From a virus: a DNA stretch of 31,549 bases. Position 1 is the first letter of the stretch; every line of letters starts with the position of its first letter. The DNA is taken from positions 1 to 31,549 of IMG/VR virus record IMGVR_UViG_3300027974_000100, one strand, 5' to 3'. This document shows positions 22,952 to 30,110 of this stretch, piece after piece. Made by a program: the position numbers and the translations under genes. Below the pieces are notes generated by a model, which saw only the letters and a program-made list of their open reading frames with translations, did not search any database and was not told the DNA's origin.

Positions 22952-23088
22952 TTAAGTTCATTCTGTATTAACATTCTTTCGTATTCTTCTCTTTCAGCAG
23001 CATCAAATTCGTTGTTTCGATTATACTTTTTGATTCTGAAATCTGATAAGTATAACTGGTGTTCTAATTCTTTTATTCTCTCGTTCAT
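22936..23088 (-). CDS. Small coiled-coil protein, 50 aa
   Basis: A short ORF starting MNERIKELEHQLYL. The product is almost entirely charged helix and ends in a Lys-rich stretch. ATGA overlaps tie it to the genes on both sides, which supports translation. Function unknown. Confidence 0.6.
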   Translation of the reverse strand: MNERIKELEHQLYLSDFRIKKYNRNNEFDAAEREEYERMLIQNELKKLKK

Positions 23089-23225
23089 CTTGTTTGTTGT
23101 TTAATTGTAAAATAATAATTTTCTGCAACATCTATTGCTAGTGTAATTTGATTCGCTGAATCCCAATCGCCTTCTTGAATGTAATAGGCTTTGATTTCTT
23201 CTAGTTCTTTGATTGTATCGTTCAT
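23085..23225 (-). CDS. Small acidic protein, 46 aa
   Basis: A short ORF starting MNDTIKELEEIKAY, with a GDWDSANQITLAIDVAEN segment. ATGA overlaps link it to both neighbours. It looks like a small soluble helical hairpin. Function unknown. Confidence 0.6.
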   Translation of the reverse strand: MNDTIKELEEIKAYYIQEGDWDSANQITLAIDVAENYYFTIKQQTR

Positions 23226-23458
23226 AACTCAAATGCTTTAATCTCGTTAATAACTCTGAAATAACTAGCCATAATTCTCTTGGTAACAACCATTTGAAAC
23301 TCGATTACTAAATCTGATTTTGGCTTGAATCCATTAGGTGCAGCAATTTCTACATTATACCTGCACATTGAATCGTACTTTTGATTTGATTGTTCTGCTA
23401 AATCTAATAAGTCGATTGCTTGATTAGTTAGCTTTGAAAGTTGTTTAATGTTTTTCAT
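23222..23458 (-). CDS. First early-operon gene, hypothetical protein, 78 aa
   Basis: The product has a helical N-terminus (MKNIKQLSKLTNQAIDLL) and a beta/alpha C-terminal part. No family is recognised. It is the first gene after the strongest host-type promoter (23489-23519), so it is probably made immediately after infection and may take part in host takeover; that is inference from position. Confidence 0.6.
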   Translation of the reverse strand: MKNIKQLSKLTNQAIDLLDLAEQSNQKYDSMCRYNVEIAAPNGFKPKSDLVIEFQMVVTKRIMASYFRVINEIKAFEL

Positions 23459-23488
23459 TTTGTTTTATTTTTAGTTAATTGATATATG

Positions 23489-23519
23489 CAAATATACAAC
23501 GATTGTTTACAAATACAAA
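23489..23519 (-). promoter_or_regulatory. Main early promoter, Bacteroidota type
   Basis: On the minus strand TTTG (23516-23519), 19 bases, TATATTTG (23489-23496). Both boxes and spacing fit the -33/-7 consensus. It faces the whole early region beginning at 23458. Confidence 0.7.
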
Positions 23520-23591
23520 CTTTATTAACAAATATTTTCATTTATTTTTAAGATGTCAATGTTTACAAGGCTTTCAAGATGGAGAAAAATA

Positions 23592-23642
23592 CTTAATTAA
23601 CGATATAAACTTACAAAATGTTAATTATAACGTTTAATTAAG
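23592..23642. repeat. Inverted repeat in the non-coding control region
   Basis: CTTAATTAACG (23592-23602) faces CGTTTAATTAAG (23631-23642), complementary apart from one extra base, in an AT-rich stretch. It could act as a DNA-unwinding or binding element next to the iteron-like repeats. Confidence 0.4.
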
Positions 23643-23681
23643 ACAAAAATTTTCCACTATAGATGGATTTAATACTGCTAA

Positions 23682-23762
23682 AAGTGTACTATACGGCACT
23701 TTTAAGTGTTTATTACGTTTATTAAGTGTTTTTCTCCTTCACAAGTGTACTATACTGCACTT
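23682..23762. repeat. Iteron-like array, candidate origin or operator
   Basis: AAGTGT occurs at 23682, 23704, 23724 and 23743, that is, every 19-22 bases or about two helix turns. The outer two belong to imperfect 20-bp palindromes (23682-23701 and 23743-23762) that agree at 19 of 20 positions and have AAGTG/CACTT ends around a TATA centre. This lies in the only gene-free stretch over 300 bases (23459-23845). Evenly phased sites fit a replication origin or a multi-operator switch. Confidence 0.5.
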
Positions 23763-23769
23763 TAGGCAC

Positions 23770-23796
23770 AAAAAAAAGGAGGCTATTACACCTCCT
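23770..23796 (-). terminator. Intrinsic terminator after the metallophosphoesterase gene
   Basis: On the minus strand AGGAGG (from 23796), loop TGTAATAG, CCTCCT, then a run of T down to 23770. It separates the late leftward transcript from the early promoter. Confidence 0.75.
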
Positions 23797-23845
23797 CATT
23801 CAATCCAAACCTAAACAAAACAAAAATTTTAACTCTGCAAATATA

Positions 23846-24880
23846 TTAAAAAATATGTGTTAACCTAGCAACTTGCCCATTATATTTTGAATGTATATAT
23901 CCTTCTATTGCTTTTACACCACCACAAAAACCGTTTCTGTGATGCCAAGAATCTGTACCTGAAGGTGAACGTAAACTTTCAATCGTTATACCCGGAAAGT
24001 CTTTACCACTTTTGTGATGAATGTGATGTGTGTAAACGTATCTGTGTTTAGTGTTAGCCCAAAGTATAGAATGTTCTGTAGCATATAGCAATGGTAATGC
24101 TTCTAATTTGGCACCGTCTCCGTGTGTAGTGCCTATGAAGTTATCATAGTACTGAAATGCTTTGCGATGTTTTAAATCAACGTTAAAAACGATGTTTTCA
24201 GCTTTATGAAAATGTGCTTCAATAAGTTGTAGCAAAAAGAATCCGTGTGTGTAATCGTGATTAGATGGATTGTACACTACTTCAACATCTGCAATATGTA
24301 CTAACATTTCTAATAGATCAATGTACAACTGTTTTGCAGTTAAAAAATTATCATACCACATTCCATCGGTATCTTGTGGTGTTCCTGCAGTTGTAGAACT
24401 TTTAGTATTATCTGTGTGAAGAATATCGTTTCCTGCAACAAAAAGAATTTTATCTATTGTATAACCTTTGCTCTTTTGAATAATACCAATCAATCCTTCC
24501 TTTGCTCTTTGTACTGCGATTTGGCAATTATAAGTTTCTCCAGTTTCAAATGCACTAGATAATTTACCGATATGCAAATCGGCAATATCAATTACTAATA
24601 GATTAGAATCTTTATCCTCAACGCGTTCTATCTTCTTGTACTTTGGTGAATGCTTTTTTGTAGCTTCAATCGTTGCCTGTTGTATTATAGAAAATCCTTG
24701 TTCAACTTCTGTTTTAAAGTTTGGATTTTTAAAGAACAAACTTGCTTTATCTGTTTTTAACCAACCGTGTTTAACGTCTTCGTCATTTACATCAGCTGAA
24801 TCAGTAGCATTCTTTATTCCTCTATATTGTTTAATTATTTCTAGTTCATCTGGTTTCAATCGTATTCTATTATTCGACAT
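23846..24880 (-). CDS. Calcineurin-like metallophosphoesterase
   Basis: The protein has 344 residues. The metal-binding motifs are in normal order: DLH (Asp101, His103), GNDILHTDN (150-158), NPSNHD (204-209), THGD (252-255) and YTHHIHH (283-289). Such enzymes hydrolyse phosphoesters of nucleotides or DNA; a nuclease or nucleotidase role is likely, but the substrate cannot be read from the sequence. The N-terminal 90 residues are a separate helical region. The gene lies between lysozyme and the control region, with terminators on both sides. Confidence 0.85.
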   Translation of the reverse strand: MSNNRIRLKPDELEIIKQYRGIKNATDSADVNDEDVKHGWLKTDKASLFFKNPNFKTEVEQGFSIIQQATIEATKKHSPKYKKIERVEDKDSNLLVIDIADLHIGKLSSAFETGETYNCQIAVQRAKEGLIGIIQKSKGYTIDKILFVAGNDILHTDNTKSSTTAGTPQDTDGMWYDNFLTAKQLYIDLLEMLVHIADVEVVYNPSNHDYTHGFFLLQLIEAHFHKAENIVFNVDLKHRKAFQYYDNFIGTTHGDGAKLEALPLLYATEHSILWANTKHRYVYTHHIHHKSGKDFPGITIESLRSPSGTDSWHHRNGFCGGVKAIEGYIHSKYNGQVARLTHIF

Positions 24881-24942
24881 TTTTATCTGTTTTAGGTGAA
24901 TATTTTGTCTAGTTTTTTAAGCAATAAACTTGACATTTTGAA

Positions 24943-24968
24943 ATAAAAAAACCTACTGATTAGTAGGT
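24943..24968 (-). terminator. Intrinsic terminator at the lysozyme gene end
   Basis: On the minus strand ACCTACT, loop AATC, AGTAGGT, followed by T7. The perfect 7-bp stem contains the lysozyme stop codon, so terminating ribosomes would cover the hairpin. Confidence 0.75.
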
Positions 24969-25489
24969 CTAAAGCACTTAATATAATCATTGGCTCTATT
25001 TAACCAACCTTTTAAAAACTTATTATTTGTTTTTCCAACTGCTCCGATTGACTTGAAAAAAGCAATTCTTAAACGCATCAACTCATCAAATAATTCTAAG
25101 TCATTACAACTGTTCGCAGCTTCAATAGTTTTCATTCCAACCTTGCCATCAACAGTAACTTGTTTGCCTAGTTTATTCAATGCCGTTTGTAGTGTTATTC
25201 CTGCTCTTGACGCACCACTTCCCCAAGCCATACCTGTTACAATAACTGCAATTGAAAAGCATTTATAGTCATCTCCTTTGACTGAATCCCAGTATAAAGT
25301 TTTGAAGACCTTAAACCAATCTTCATTTGACATCTTCATAAATCTTGTGTGATTGTCGTGACCAAAAACTGAACACCATACTTTATAAGTTATTCCGATA
25401 TTTGTTTCACCACCTGAATCTTGAGGGTCGTTAACCCATCCACCTTCCCACTTCTTAGTAAAAGCTACATAATCTTTAATTGTTTTCAT
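24953..25489 (-). CDS. GH108-family endolysin (lysozyme)
   Basis: The protein has 178 residues. KKWEGGWVNDPQDSGGETN (12-30) holds the catalytic Glu15 in the pattern EGGxxNDPxDxGGxTxxGIT of glycoside hydrolase family 108 muramidases. A C-terminal part with VTVDGKVGMKTIEA resembles the peptidoglycan-binding-3 domain that accompanies it. The start at 25489 is preferred to 25522, whose first 11 residues do not fit the family. There is no signal peptide, so release to the wall needs the holin. The spanin gene is just upstream. Confidence 0.9.
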   Translation of the reverse strand: MKTIKDYVAFTKKWEGGWVNDPQDSGGETNIGITYKVWCSVFGHDNHTRFMKMSNEDWFKVFKTLYWDSVKGDDYKCFSIAVIVTGMAWGSGASRAGITLQTALNKLGKQVTVDGKVGMKTIEAANSCNDLELFDELMRLRIAFFKSIGAVGKTNNKFLKGWLNRANDYIKCFRPTNQ

Positions 25490-25496
25490 ATTTGTT

Positions 25497-25940
25497 TTAT
25501 TTAAATTTAAACAAAAGTACAATTAATAAGATAAGAAATGCAATTATTCCAAGAAATCTAAAGTTGTAAGCAAAACCTTTTCTTTTATCGTTTTTAATCG
25601 TTTTAACGGCTTCTTTAGTTCTCCACTTTGTATTGTACTTAATTAGCTTTAAAGTATCTCTAATCGTTTTATATTGGTATCTAATTTCATATCGTGTTAA
25701 TGGCGCTTGTAACTCAGGACATTTTACAGAAACTTCACGGTAAATAATTGAATCTTTGCCATCCTTACCTTTGATAATAGTGTTTACAGTAACCACCGTA
25801 GTGTCGCATACAATCTTACCACCTTTTTCAATGAATTTTCTTTGATGAAATTTCGCTGAACAAGAAATCAAAAAGAATAAATAGATAGATAATAGAATCA
25901 TAAAGATAAAAGTCGAAAGTTGTGTATAGTTTATTTTCAT
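25497..25940 (-). CDS. Putative unimolecular spanin (lipoprotein with C-terminal membrane anchor)
   Basis: The protein has 147 residues. A type II signal sequence with lipobox LISC (24-27) anchors the N-terminus in the outer membrane. The central periplasmic region is about 95 residues of beta/helical type, and residues 128-146 form a strong C-terminal membrane helix (GIIAFLILLIVLLF). Outer-membrane lipid plus inner-membrane helix in one chain defines u-spanins such as T1 gp11, which fuse the membranes in the last step of lysis. It lies between a holin candidate and the lysozyme. Confidence 0.75.
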   Translation of the reverse strand: MKINYTQLSTFIFMILLSIYLFFLISCSAKFHQRKFIEKGGKIVCDTTVVTVNTIIKGKDGKDSIIYREVSVKCPELQAPLTRYEIRYQYKTIRDTLKLIKYNTKWRTKEAVKTIKNDKRKGFAYNFRFLGIIAFLILLIVLLFKFK

Positions 25941-26158
25941 TTTTCTAGTTTTTTACTGAATGAATCCGAAATCTTACTACCTACTGCAACCGAAAGAAAC
26001 CCAAAGAATACTTCTGAATTATAACCATGCACAAAGAAATCGATTAAGCCAACAAGCACACATATAGAAAAAGAAGTAAACATTGTAAGCGAAGTTCTTG
26101 ACCATTTACCGTCTTTCTTTAAAGTATCACGAAATAACTCTTTTATTTTTTCTTTCAT
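25937..26158 (-). CDS. Putative holin
   Basis: The protein has 73 residues from the ATG at 26158 (MKEKIKELFRD); a start at 26173 adds five residues. A charged N-terminus is followed by a membrane helix (about 26-44), a short loop and a second weaker hydrophobic segment, with a Lys-rich end. Size, topology and position next to spanin and lysozyme support a holin that releases the lysozyme. It overlaps the next gene by 4 bases. Confidence 0.65.
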   Translation of the reverse strand: MKEKIKELFRDTLKKDGKWSRTSLTMFTSFSICVLVGLIDFFVHGYNSEVFFGFLSVAVGSKISDSFSKKLEK

Positions 26159-26357
26159 TTGGAAGTATAGCAACTAATTTCTCTTTTATTAATATCTCAC
26201 TTCTATGTGTAGATGCTTGTTTTATTTCTTGCCTATCATTTAAGCAATGGAATAATCGTTCTTCTACAGATGATAATCTACTGTTCATCCAAATTAAAGC
26301 AATAACGGTCATTCCTAAAGCACCGTGTTTTTTTATGGTTTCTAAAATTTCAAGCAT
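26127..26357 (-). CDS. Small membrane protein, possible holin partner
   Basis: The protein has 76 residues, with one N-terminal membrane helix (HGALGMTVIALIWMN) followed by a soluble, charged helical part. This is the shape of an antiholin or a second holin-like protein. It overlaps the putative holin gene by 32 bases and begins the lysis cassette after the connector gene. The role is inferred from position and topology. Confidence 0.5.
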   Translation of the reverse strand: MLEILETIKKHGALGMTVIALIWMNSRLSSVEERLFHCLNDRQEIKQASTHRSEILIKEKLVAILPNERKNKRVIS

Positions 26358-26367
26358 TGTGGTTTAT

Positions 26368-26877
26368 TTATAAAAAAAGTATTGAATCGTTAAATCCTTG
26401 TGTTTGTTGTACTGCAGGTCTGATGTCTGAATCTCTATTTAACTGTGAAATGAAGTTAGCAAACAAGTCTCTATTCGTATCTAAATACTTCCATAAACGT
26501 GATTCGTAGAAACTAGCTTTCTGTGCATAGTGGTCTTGAACAAAGTTAACTTCGCTTTGATTCACGTTATTTGAGTAGTCACCGTTTTGCGTTTGGATTC
26601 CTTTATTTTTAAGTTGGTAAGATAAACCGAAAGCAGCATCTTCTGCACTTCGCCAAGCTATAGCAGGTTGAATATATGTCACTAGTTCTTCTTCGTCAAC
26701 TGTTAACGTTTGGTCATTATATGCAGTCAATATGTAGTTATAAAAATAAGTACCTAAAATCGGCATTATTCTCATGTCACTTTGAGTTTTAATAAAAGGC
26801 ACAATATTGTTAATGTCAATATTCGCAGTTATTGGTGTTTGCGTTTTTAAATAGTTTTCTGTTACAAAATAAATCAT
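26368..26877 (-). CDS. Head-tail connector/adaptor protein
   Basis: The protein has 169 residues, mostly helical, with IMPILGTYFYNYI (37-49) and AIAWRSAEDAAFGLSYQLKN in the middle. This resembles the gp6-like adaptor proteins (DUF6712-type) of Bacteroidota phages. Such proteins form the ring under the portal to which the tail binds. It overlaps the portal gene by 4 bases, which supports the role. Confidence 0.65.
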   Translation of the reverse strand: MIYFVTENYLKTQTPITANIDINNIVPFIKTQSDMRIMPILGTYFYNYILTAYNDQTLTVDEEELVTYIQPAIAWRSAEDAAFGLSYQLKNKGIQTQNGDYSNNVNQSEVNFVQDHYAQKASFYESRLWKYLDTNRDLFANFISQLNRDSDIRPAVQQTQGFNDSILFL

Positions 26878-28169
26878 AGTGCAGGAGGTGTTTCAATTGG
26901 TTTTAATCCTAGTAATTCTCTCAACTCGTTTTGAGTCATTGAATCAATTAATTTAGTAGCTAAAGCAGGATTTACTGTTGCAATAATATTAGAGATTTCA
27001 CTAGTTCGCTCATCCATTTCAACAATCGTTTCATTAACAATCTGAAAGTTATTGATTACTACTTTTGCTTTGATTTTGCAAATTTCTAAAATCTCGTTAA
27101 AGATTTCTTCGACTGAATTACGCAAAGGAATAATACTATTCTTTTCAAATATTACATAAGACTGTTTAATGTCGCTCCCACTTCCTAACTTACCACTTAC
27201 ACGAATACCCATTAAGATAGGATCTATAATATGTGCCTGACAAATCTTTGAATCTATGCTTTCAGTAGTAACCTGAAACAAGCCATCATTTGAATTTGTA
27301 GGTATTGCTTCAATCGTTGGTAAAGATTCCTTGTTGTTAGCAAAGAATGCAATAGCTTTTCCTGCATTTGTAGCACCTTTTGCTCTATCAATAGTAGTTT
27401 TTATATTCTGCTTTTCTTCTTCGTTCTGTGGCTTCTTTGGAAACATCATAGCAAACGATGGAAAAATAGAATTTTGTATGTTAGACTTTTGCAAGTATGA
27501 CATTTCGCCATCTAAAAACGCCCAATTCATACAAGAAGAATACTGTGGAAGTGTGTAAACGTCTTGACCTACTGAATAGTCTTCGTAACAGTATAGGAAT
27601 TCACGTTCTTTAGTGTTGAATTTATAAGGACAAATGGTCTGAATATTTATCTGTGTACTCCAATCATCACAAATGTAGTATAAATCACCTATTGCATTCT
27701 TTCTTACCTTGTCTGCCGCTATATGCTTACAGAAAATAAGTGTTCCAGTTTGATTAAATCGCAAGTGAAAGTATACTCTTCCGTGAATGATTTTTTCTTT
27801 AGTAACTGCAGGAAGTATCTTTTTTAGATTCATTCGCTTTTCAAAAGCATAGATGTCTACTTTCTCCATTGGTGAAGTAGTTTGAAGATATTGCAATTCA
27901 TATCCACCTCCAACCGTAGCATTCGTTTTAAAGTCCACTACTGCACCATGCAACGGCGAAGTATAGTACATTTGATTTAATAGCTGAGGATAAAGATTGT
28001 CGTTTCCAAATCTAACGTAGTTACCAACGTTTAACCTAGCATTAACATAAGGTAGAGATAAGTCTCCTCTACCTACTTTTAAGAATGGTGTAGAAAACGC
28101 TTGATATCCTCCTACTTCTTCTACTTCTACGGATTTGTTTGCTCCGAATTCAAAACCTAAAATTTTCAT
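26874..28169 (-). CDS. Portal protein
   Basis: The protein has 431 residues, within portal range. The N-terminal segment YVRFGNDNLYPQLLNQMYY, followed by SPLHGAVVDFKTNATVGGG, is the typical opening of portal proteins from Bacteroidota phages. The long helical middle and the Leu/Glu C-terminus fit the stem and crown. It forms the dodecameric ring through which TerL pumps DNA. It overlaps the connector gene and shares one base with the preceding gene. Confidence 0.88.
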   Translation of the reverse strand: MKILGFEFGANKSVEVEEVGGYQAFSTPFLKVGRGDLSLPYVNARLNVGNYVRFGNDNLYPQLLNQMYYTSPLHGAVVDFKTNATVGGGYELQYLQTTSPMEKVDIYAFEKRMNLKKILPAVTKEKIIHGRVYFHLRFNQTGTLIFCKHIAADKVRKNAIGDLYYICDDWSTQINIQTICPYKFNTKEREFLYCYEDYSVGQDVYTLPQYSSCMNWAFLDGEMSYLQKSNIQNSIFPSFAMMFPKKPQNEEEKQNIKTTIDRAKGATNAGKAIAFFANNKESLPTIEAIPTNSNDGLFQVTTESIDSKICQAHIIDPILMGIRVSGKLGSGSDIKQSYVIFEKNSIIPLRNSVEEIFNEILEICKIKAKVVINNFQIVNETIVEMDERTSEISNIIATVNPALATKLIDSMTQNELRELLGLKPIETPPAL

Positions 28170-28525
28170 TAATCGTAAATTGTGTTTGTTACTACTCCTG
28201 CAACTACCATTCTGCCTTCTTCTACTACATTTAAACCAGTATAGTAATCTATAGCTTGGTCTACAATGACAATAGGATTTGCAGATTCATAAACAGTATA
28301 TGTATATTGCCCAATTACAAAAGTGGCATCTACACCTTCTTCTAATTGGAATAAATTATATCTTTCTATGTAAGCTGATGTATCTGTACCCATCCATTGA
28401 AAGCCTTGTAAATCTTTGTTAAATTCATTTTGGAAAAGAAAAAGATAGTAAGGATTCGTAATAGTCGAAGTCTCAGCTAAAGTGAGTACAAAAGTGTTTA
28501 CAGAATCTTTTTCAAAGTATATCAT
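28169..28525 (-). CDS. Small structural protein, 118 aa
   Basis: A beta-rich product starting MIYFEKDSVNTFVLTLAE, with an NPYYLFLFQNEF segment. Similar short proteins occur in virion gene blocks of Bacteroidota phages. It is the first gene after a terminator and has its own late-promoter-like signal, which suggests separate control of the portal unit. Specific function unknown. Confidence 0.5.
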   Translation of the reverse strand: MIYFEKDSVNTFVLTLAETSTITNPYYLFLFQNEFNKDLQGFQWMGTDTSAYIERYNLFQLEEGVDATFVIGQYTYTVYESANPIVIVDQAIDYYTGLNVVEEGRMVVAGVVTNTIYD

Positions 28526-28529
28526 ATAT

Positions 28530-28558
28530 TATAATGGTTATTAATTACGATTTGTTAT
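28530..28558 (-). promoter_or_regulatory. Candidate phage late promoter (portal/lysis unit)
   Basis: On the minus strand ATAACAA (28552-28558), 14 bases, CCATTATA (28530-28537), 4 bases, ATG. It stands directly downstream of an intrinsic terminator, the expected place for a new promoter. Confidence 0.65.
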
Positions 28559-28562
28559 AAAA

Positions 28563-28590
28563 CAAAAAACCCCCACTAATAAAGTGAGGG
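28563..28590 (-). terminator. Intrinsic terminator after the tail-tube gene
   Basis: On the minus strand CCCTCAC pairs with GTGGGG (one bulge) around a TTTATTA-like loop and is followed by T6. It ends the protease-capsid-tube unit. Confidence 0.75.
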
Positions 28591-28611
28591 TAGGGATAGC
28601 AAAGTTTACTT

Positions 28612-29121
28612 TTAAACTAGTAAACCTGCAATGATAGTAGGATCAACTTCGTATGCTAAGTTTTCGTTTTCAGCAACCATCGTGATAGAATATTTACTAC
28701 CGTCAGCTTTTGCAGTTCCACTTCCTTCAGCTACTGCAGTAACTTGTGCAGTTGGAAAATACCAATACTTACCGTTAGCATCTAAAACGATTACTGCTAA
28801 GTCTCTTTGTCCTTCTCCTAAGATTTTGATTGAACGAGATTTTGCTGCTTCACGTCTGTGAAACATTAGTGTAATAGTTGCAGTTACGAATGAAGAGCCA
28901 TTGATTAAATCATTCGCTTGGTCTTCCGTGTACATTCCTGTGTTACGTTTAAACTCAAAAGGAATGAAAGGGTGTCCATTAGTTATAGCAGTTACTTCCC
29001 AGTTAGCATCGTCTACAGTTACTGCAGTTACTTCTGATTGGTCGTTTATGAATACTGTTTGGATACCACCGATATTATTGTCGCATCCTTTAGTTATTGT
29101 CGTTATTGTATTACAAGCCAT
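28612..29121 (-). CDS. Putative major tail (tube) protein
   Basis: The protein has 169 residues and is beta-rich, with few charged clusters. Segments NGHPFIPFEFKRNTG and YSITMVAENENLAYEVD resemble small tail-tube proteins of Bacteroidota siphophages. It follows the capsid gene between two terminators, an arrangement that would allow a separately tuned high dose. A capsid decoration protein is the main alternative. Confidence 0.5.
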   Translation of the reverse strand: MACNTITTITKGCDNNIGGIQTVFINDQSEVTAVTVDDANWEVTAITNGHPFIPFEFKRNTGMYTEDQANDLINGSSFVTATITLMFHRREAAKSRSIKILGEGQRDLAVIVLDANGKYWYFPTAQVTAVAEGSGTAKADGSKYSITMVAENENLAYEVDPTIIAGLLV

Positions 29122-29135
29122 TTTTTTTATGTATT

Positions 29136-29168
29136 AAAAAAGGGTAGGCGAATCCACCCACCCTTTTT
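29136..29168 (-). terminator. Intrinsic terminator after the capsid gene
   Basis: On the minus strand AAAAAGGGT pairs with ACCCTTTTT, with GGG/CCU inside and an 8-base loop. The flanking A and T runs make it symmetrical. With no clear promoter after it, it probably works partially, lowering expression of downstream genes relative to capsid. Confidence 0.65.
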
Positions 29169-29190
29169 AGTTAATTAATAAAACTAGTTC

Positions 29191-30108
29191 TTAAGAATAA
29201 AGAACAATTTCAGTAGGATTAGTATACCAAAATCCTACCTTCAAGTTAGCACGAGTTCTCAAATACGGCTCAGCAACTGTATCATTCAAGTTAACTGCTC
29301 TCAATGCTTTAGCATCAGCTTCAGAATCGAATGCATAAATCAAATTGTTCTTCAAAGTAAGAACTGCAGTATTGTTAGGAAGACCTTCAGCAACTACCAT
29401 CTTAATTCCTAAGAAAGTCAAAGCTAAAGGAATAGTAACGAATGTCTGTGTGTTACCTTGTGCAGCAGCTAATTCATAAGCAGTAGCAATGTTAGAAGAA
29501 ACATAAAATCGTAAATCCGCTTTCTTACGTTTGATAGTAGCAGGAGCAGCATTTAAAATCAAAGTTAATTGTGCAATAACGTTACCTGATGTAATAGCAA
29601 CATTTGCAACATCAACTACTGCAGCATCAGCTAACAATCTCTTAAGATATCCATCGCACAAAGCAAGTAATGTATCTTCAGATTCTGTATCACCATTCCA
29701 TCTTAATAACTCAATATCTTCACCAATTTGCATTGACATTGTCTCCCAGTAGTAAGACATAAATGAAGCAACTTCAAAACTTCCGTTAGAACCTGCAGCC
29801 ATTTGTAAAGAAAGGAATGATTGCTCTAAGTCAAACTGACAGATTTGAGCCATAGCGGATAAAGCACATACGTCAATATCGATTGCATCTAATGTATCAT
29901 TAGGTGCAGAGAATGCACAAGTACTTGATTGTAGGATTGAGCCAAAAGCGATATTAGCTAATTTAGTAGCTGATTTAATACCAGGCAAAGTTCTGTAGTT
30001 GTCTACAATATCTTCTGTAATATAAGCACGAGAATAAAACTCGTTAGGGTTAGCACATAAAAGTGCGTTTGTTTCAATATCTAAATTGAATTTTAAGTTT
30101 CTTGACAT
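29191..30108 (-). CDS. Major capsid protein
   Basis: The protein has 305 residues. It follows the prohead protease gene with a 2-base gap and is flanked downstream by a strong hairpin, as expected for the most abundant virion protein. The sequence has the mixed helix/beta layout of HK97-fold capsids: N-arm to about 50, a long helical region with EDIELLRWNGD near 135, an ADLRFYVSSNIATAYE domain, and a C-terminal NLKVGFWYTNPTEIVLYS strand. Five Cys lie in the N-terminal half. Confidence 0.8.
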   Translation of the reverse strand: MSRNLKFNLDIETNALLCANPNEFYSRAYITEDIVDNYRTLPGIKSATKLANIAFGSILQSSTCAFSAPNDTLDAIDIDVCALSAMAQICQFDLEQSFLSLQMAAGSNGSFEVASFMSYYWETMSMQIGEDIELLRWNGDTESEDTLLALCDGYLKRLLADAAVVDVANVAITSGNVIAQLTLILNAAPATIKRKKADLRFYVSSNIATAYELAAAQGNTQTFVTIPLALTFLGIKMVVAEGLPNNTAVLTLKNNLIYAFDSEADAKALRAVNLNDTVAEPYLRTRANLKVGFWYTNPTEIVLYS

Positions 30109-30110
30109 TT

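Noticed and set aside
23101-23289. Minus-strand ORF of 62 codons
   Set aside because: Arg/Ser-rich out-of-frame reading. The true genes here are the coupled ORFs at 23222-23458 and 23085-23225.
23838-23845. TATATTTG box right after the metallophosphoesterase stop, as promoter of a small RNA ending at 23770
   Set aside because: No -33 box, and the hairpin is explained as the terminator of the gene; kept only as a remote possibility.
25490-25522. Upstream start for the lysozyme (adds 11 residues)
   Set aside because: It would overlap the spanin gene, and the extension does not fit the family; the ATG at 25489 gives the normal N-terminus.
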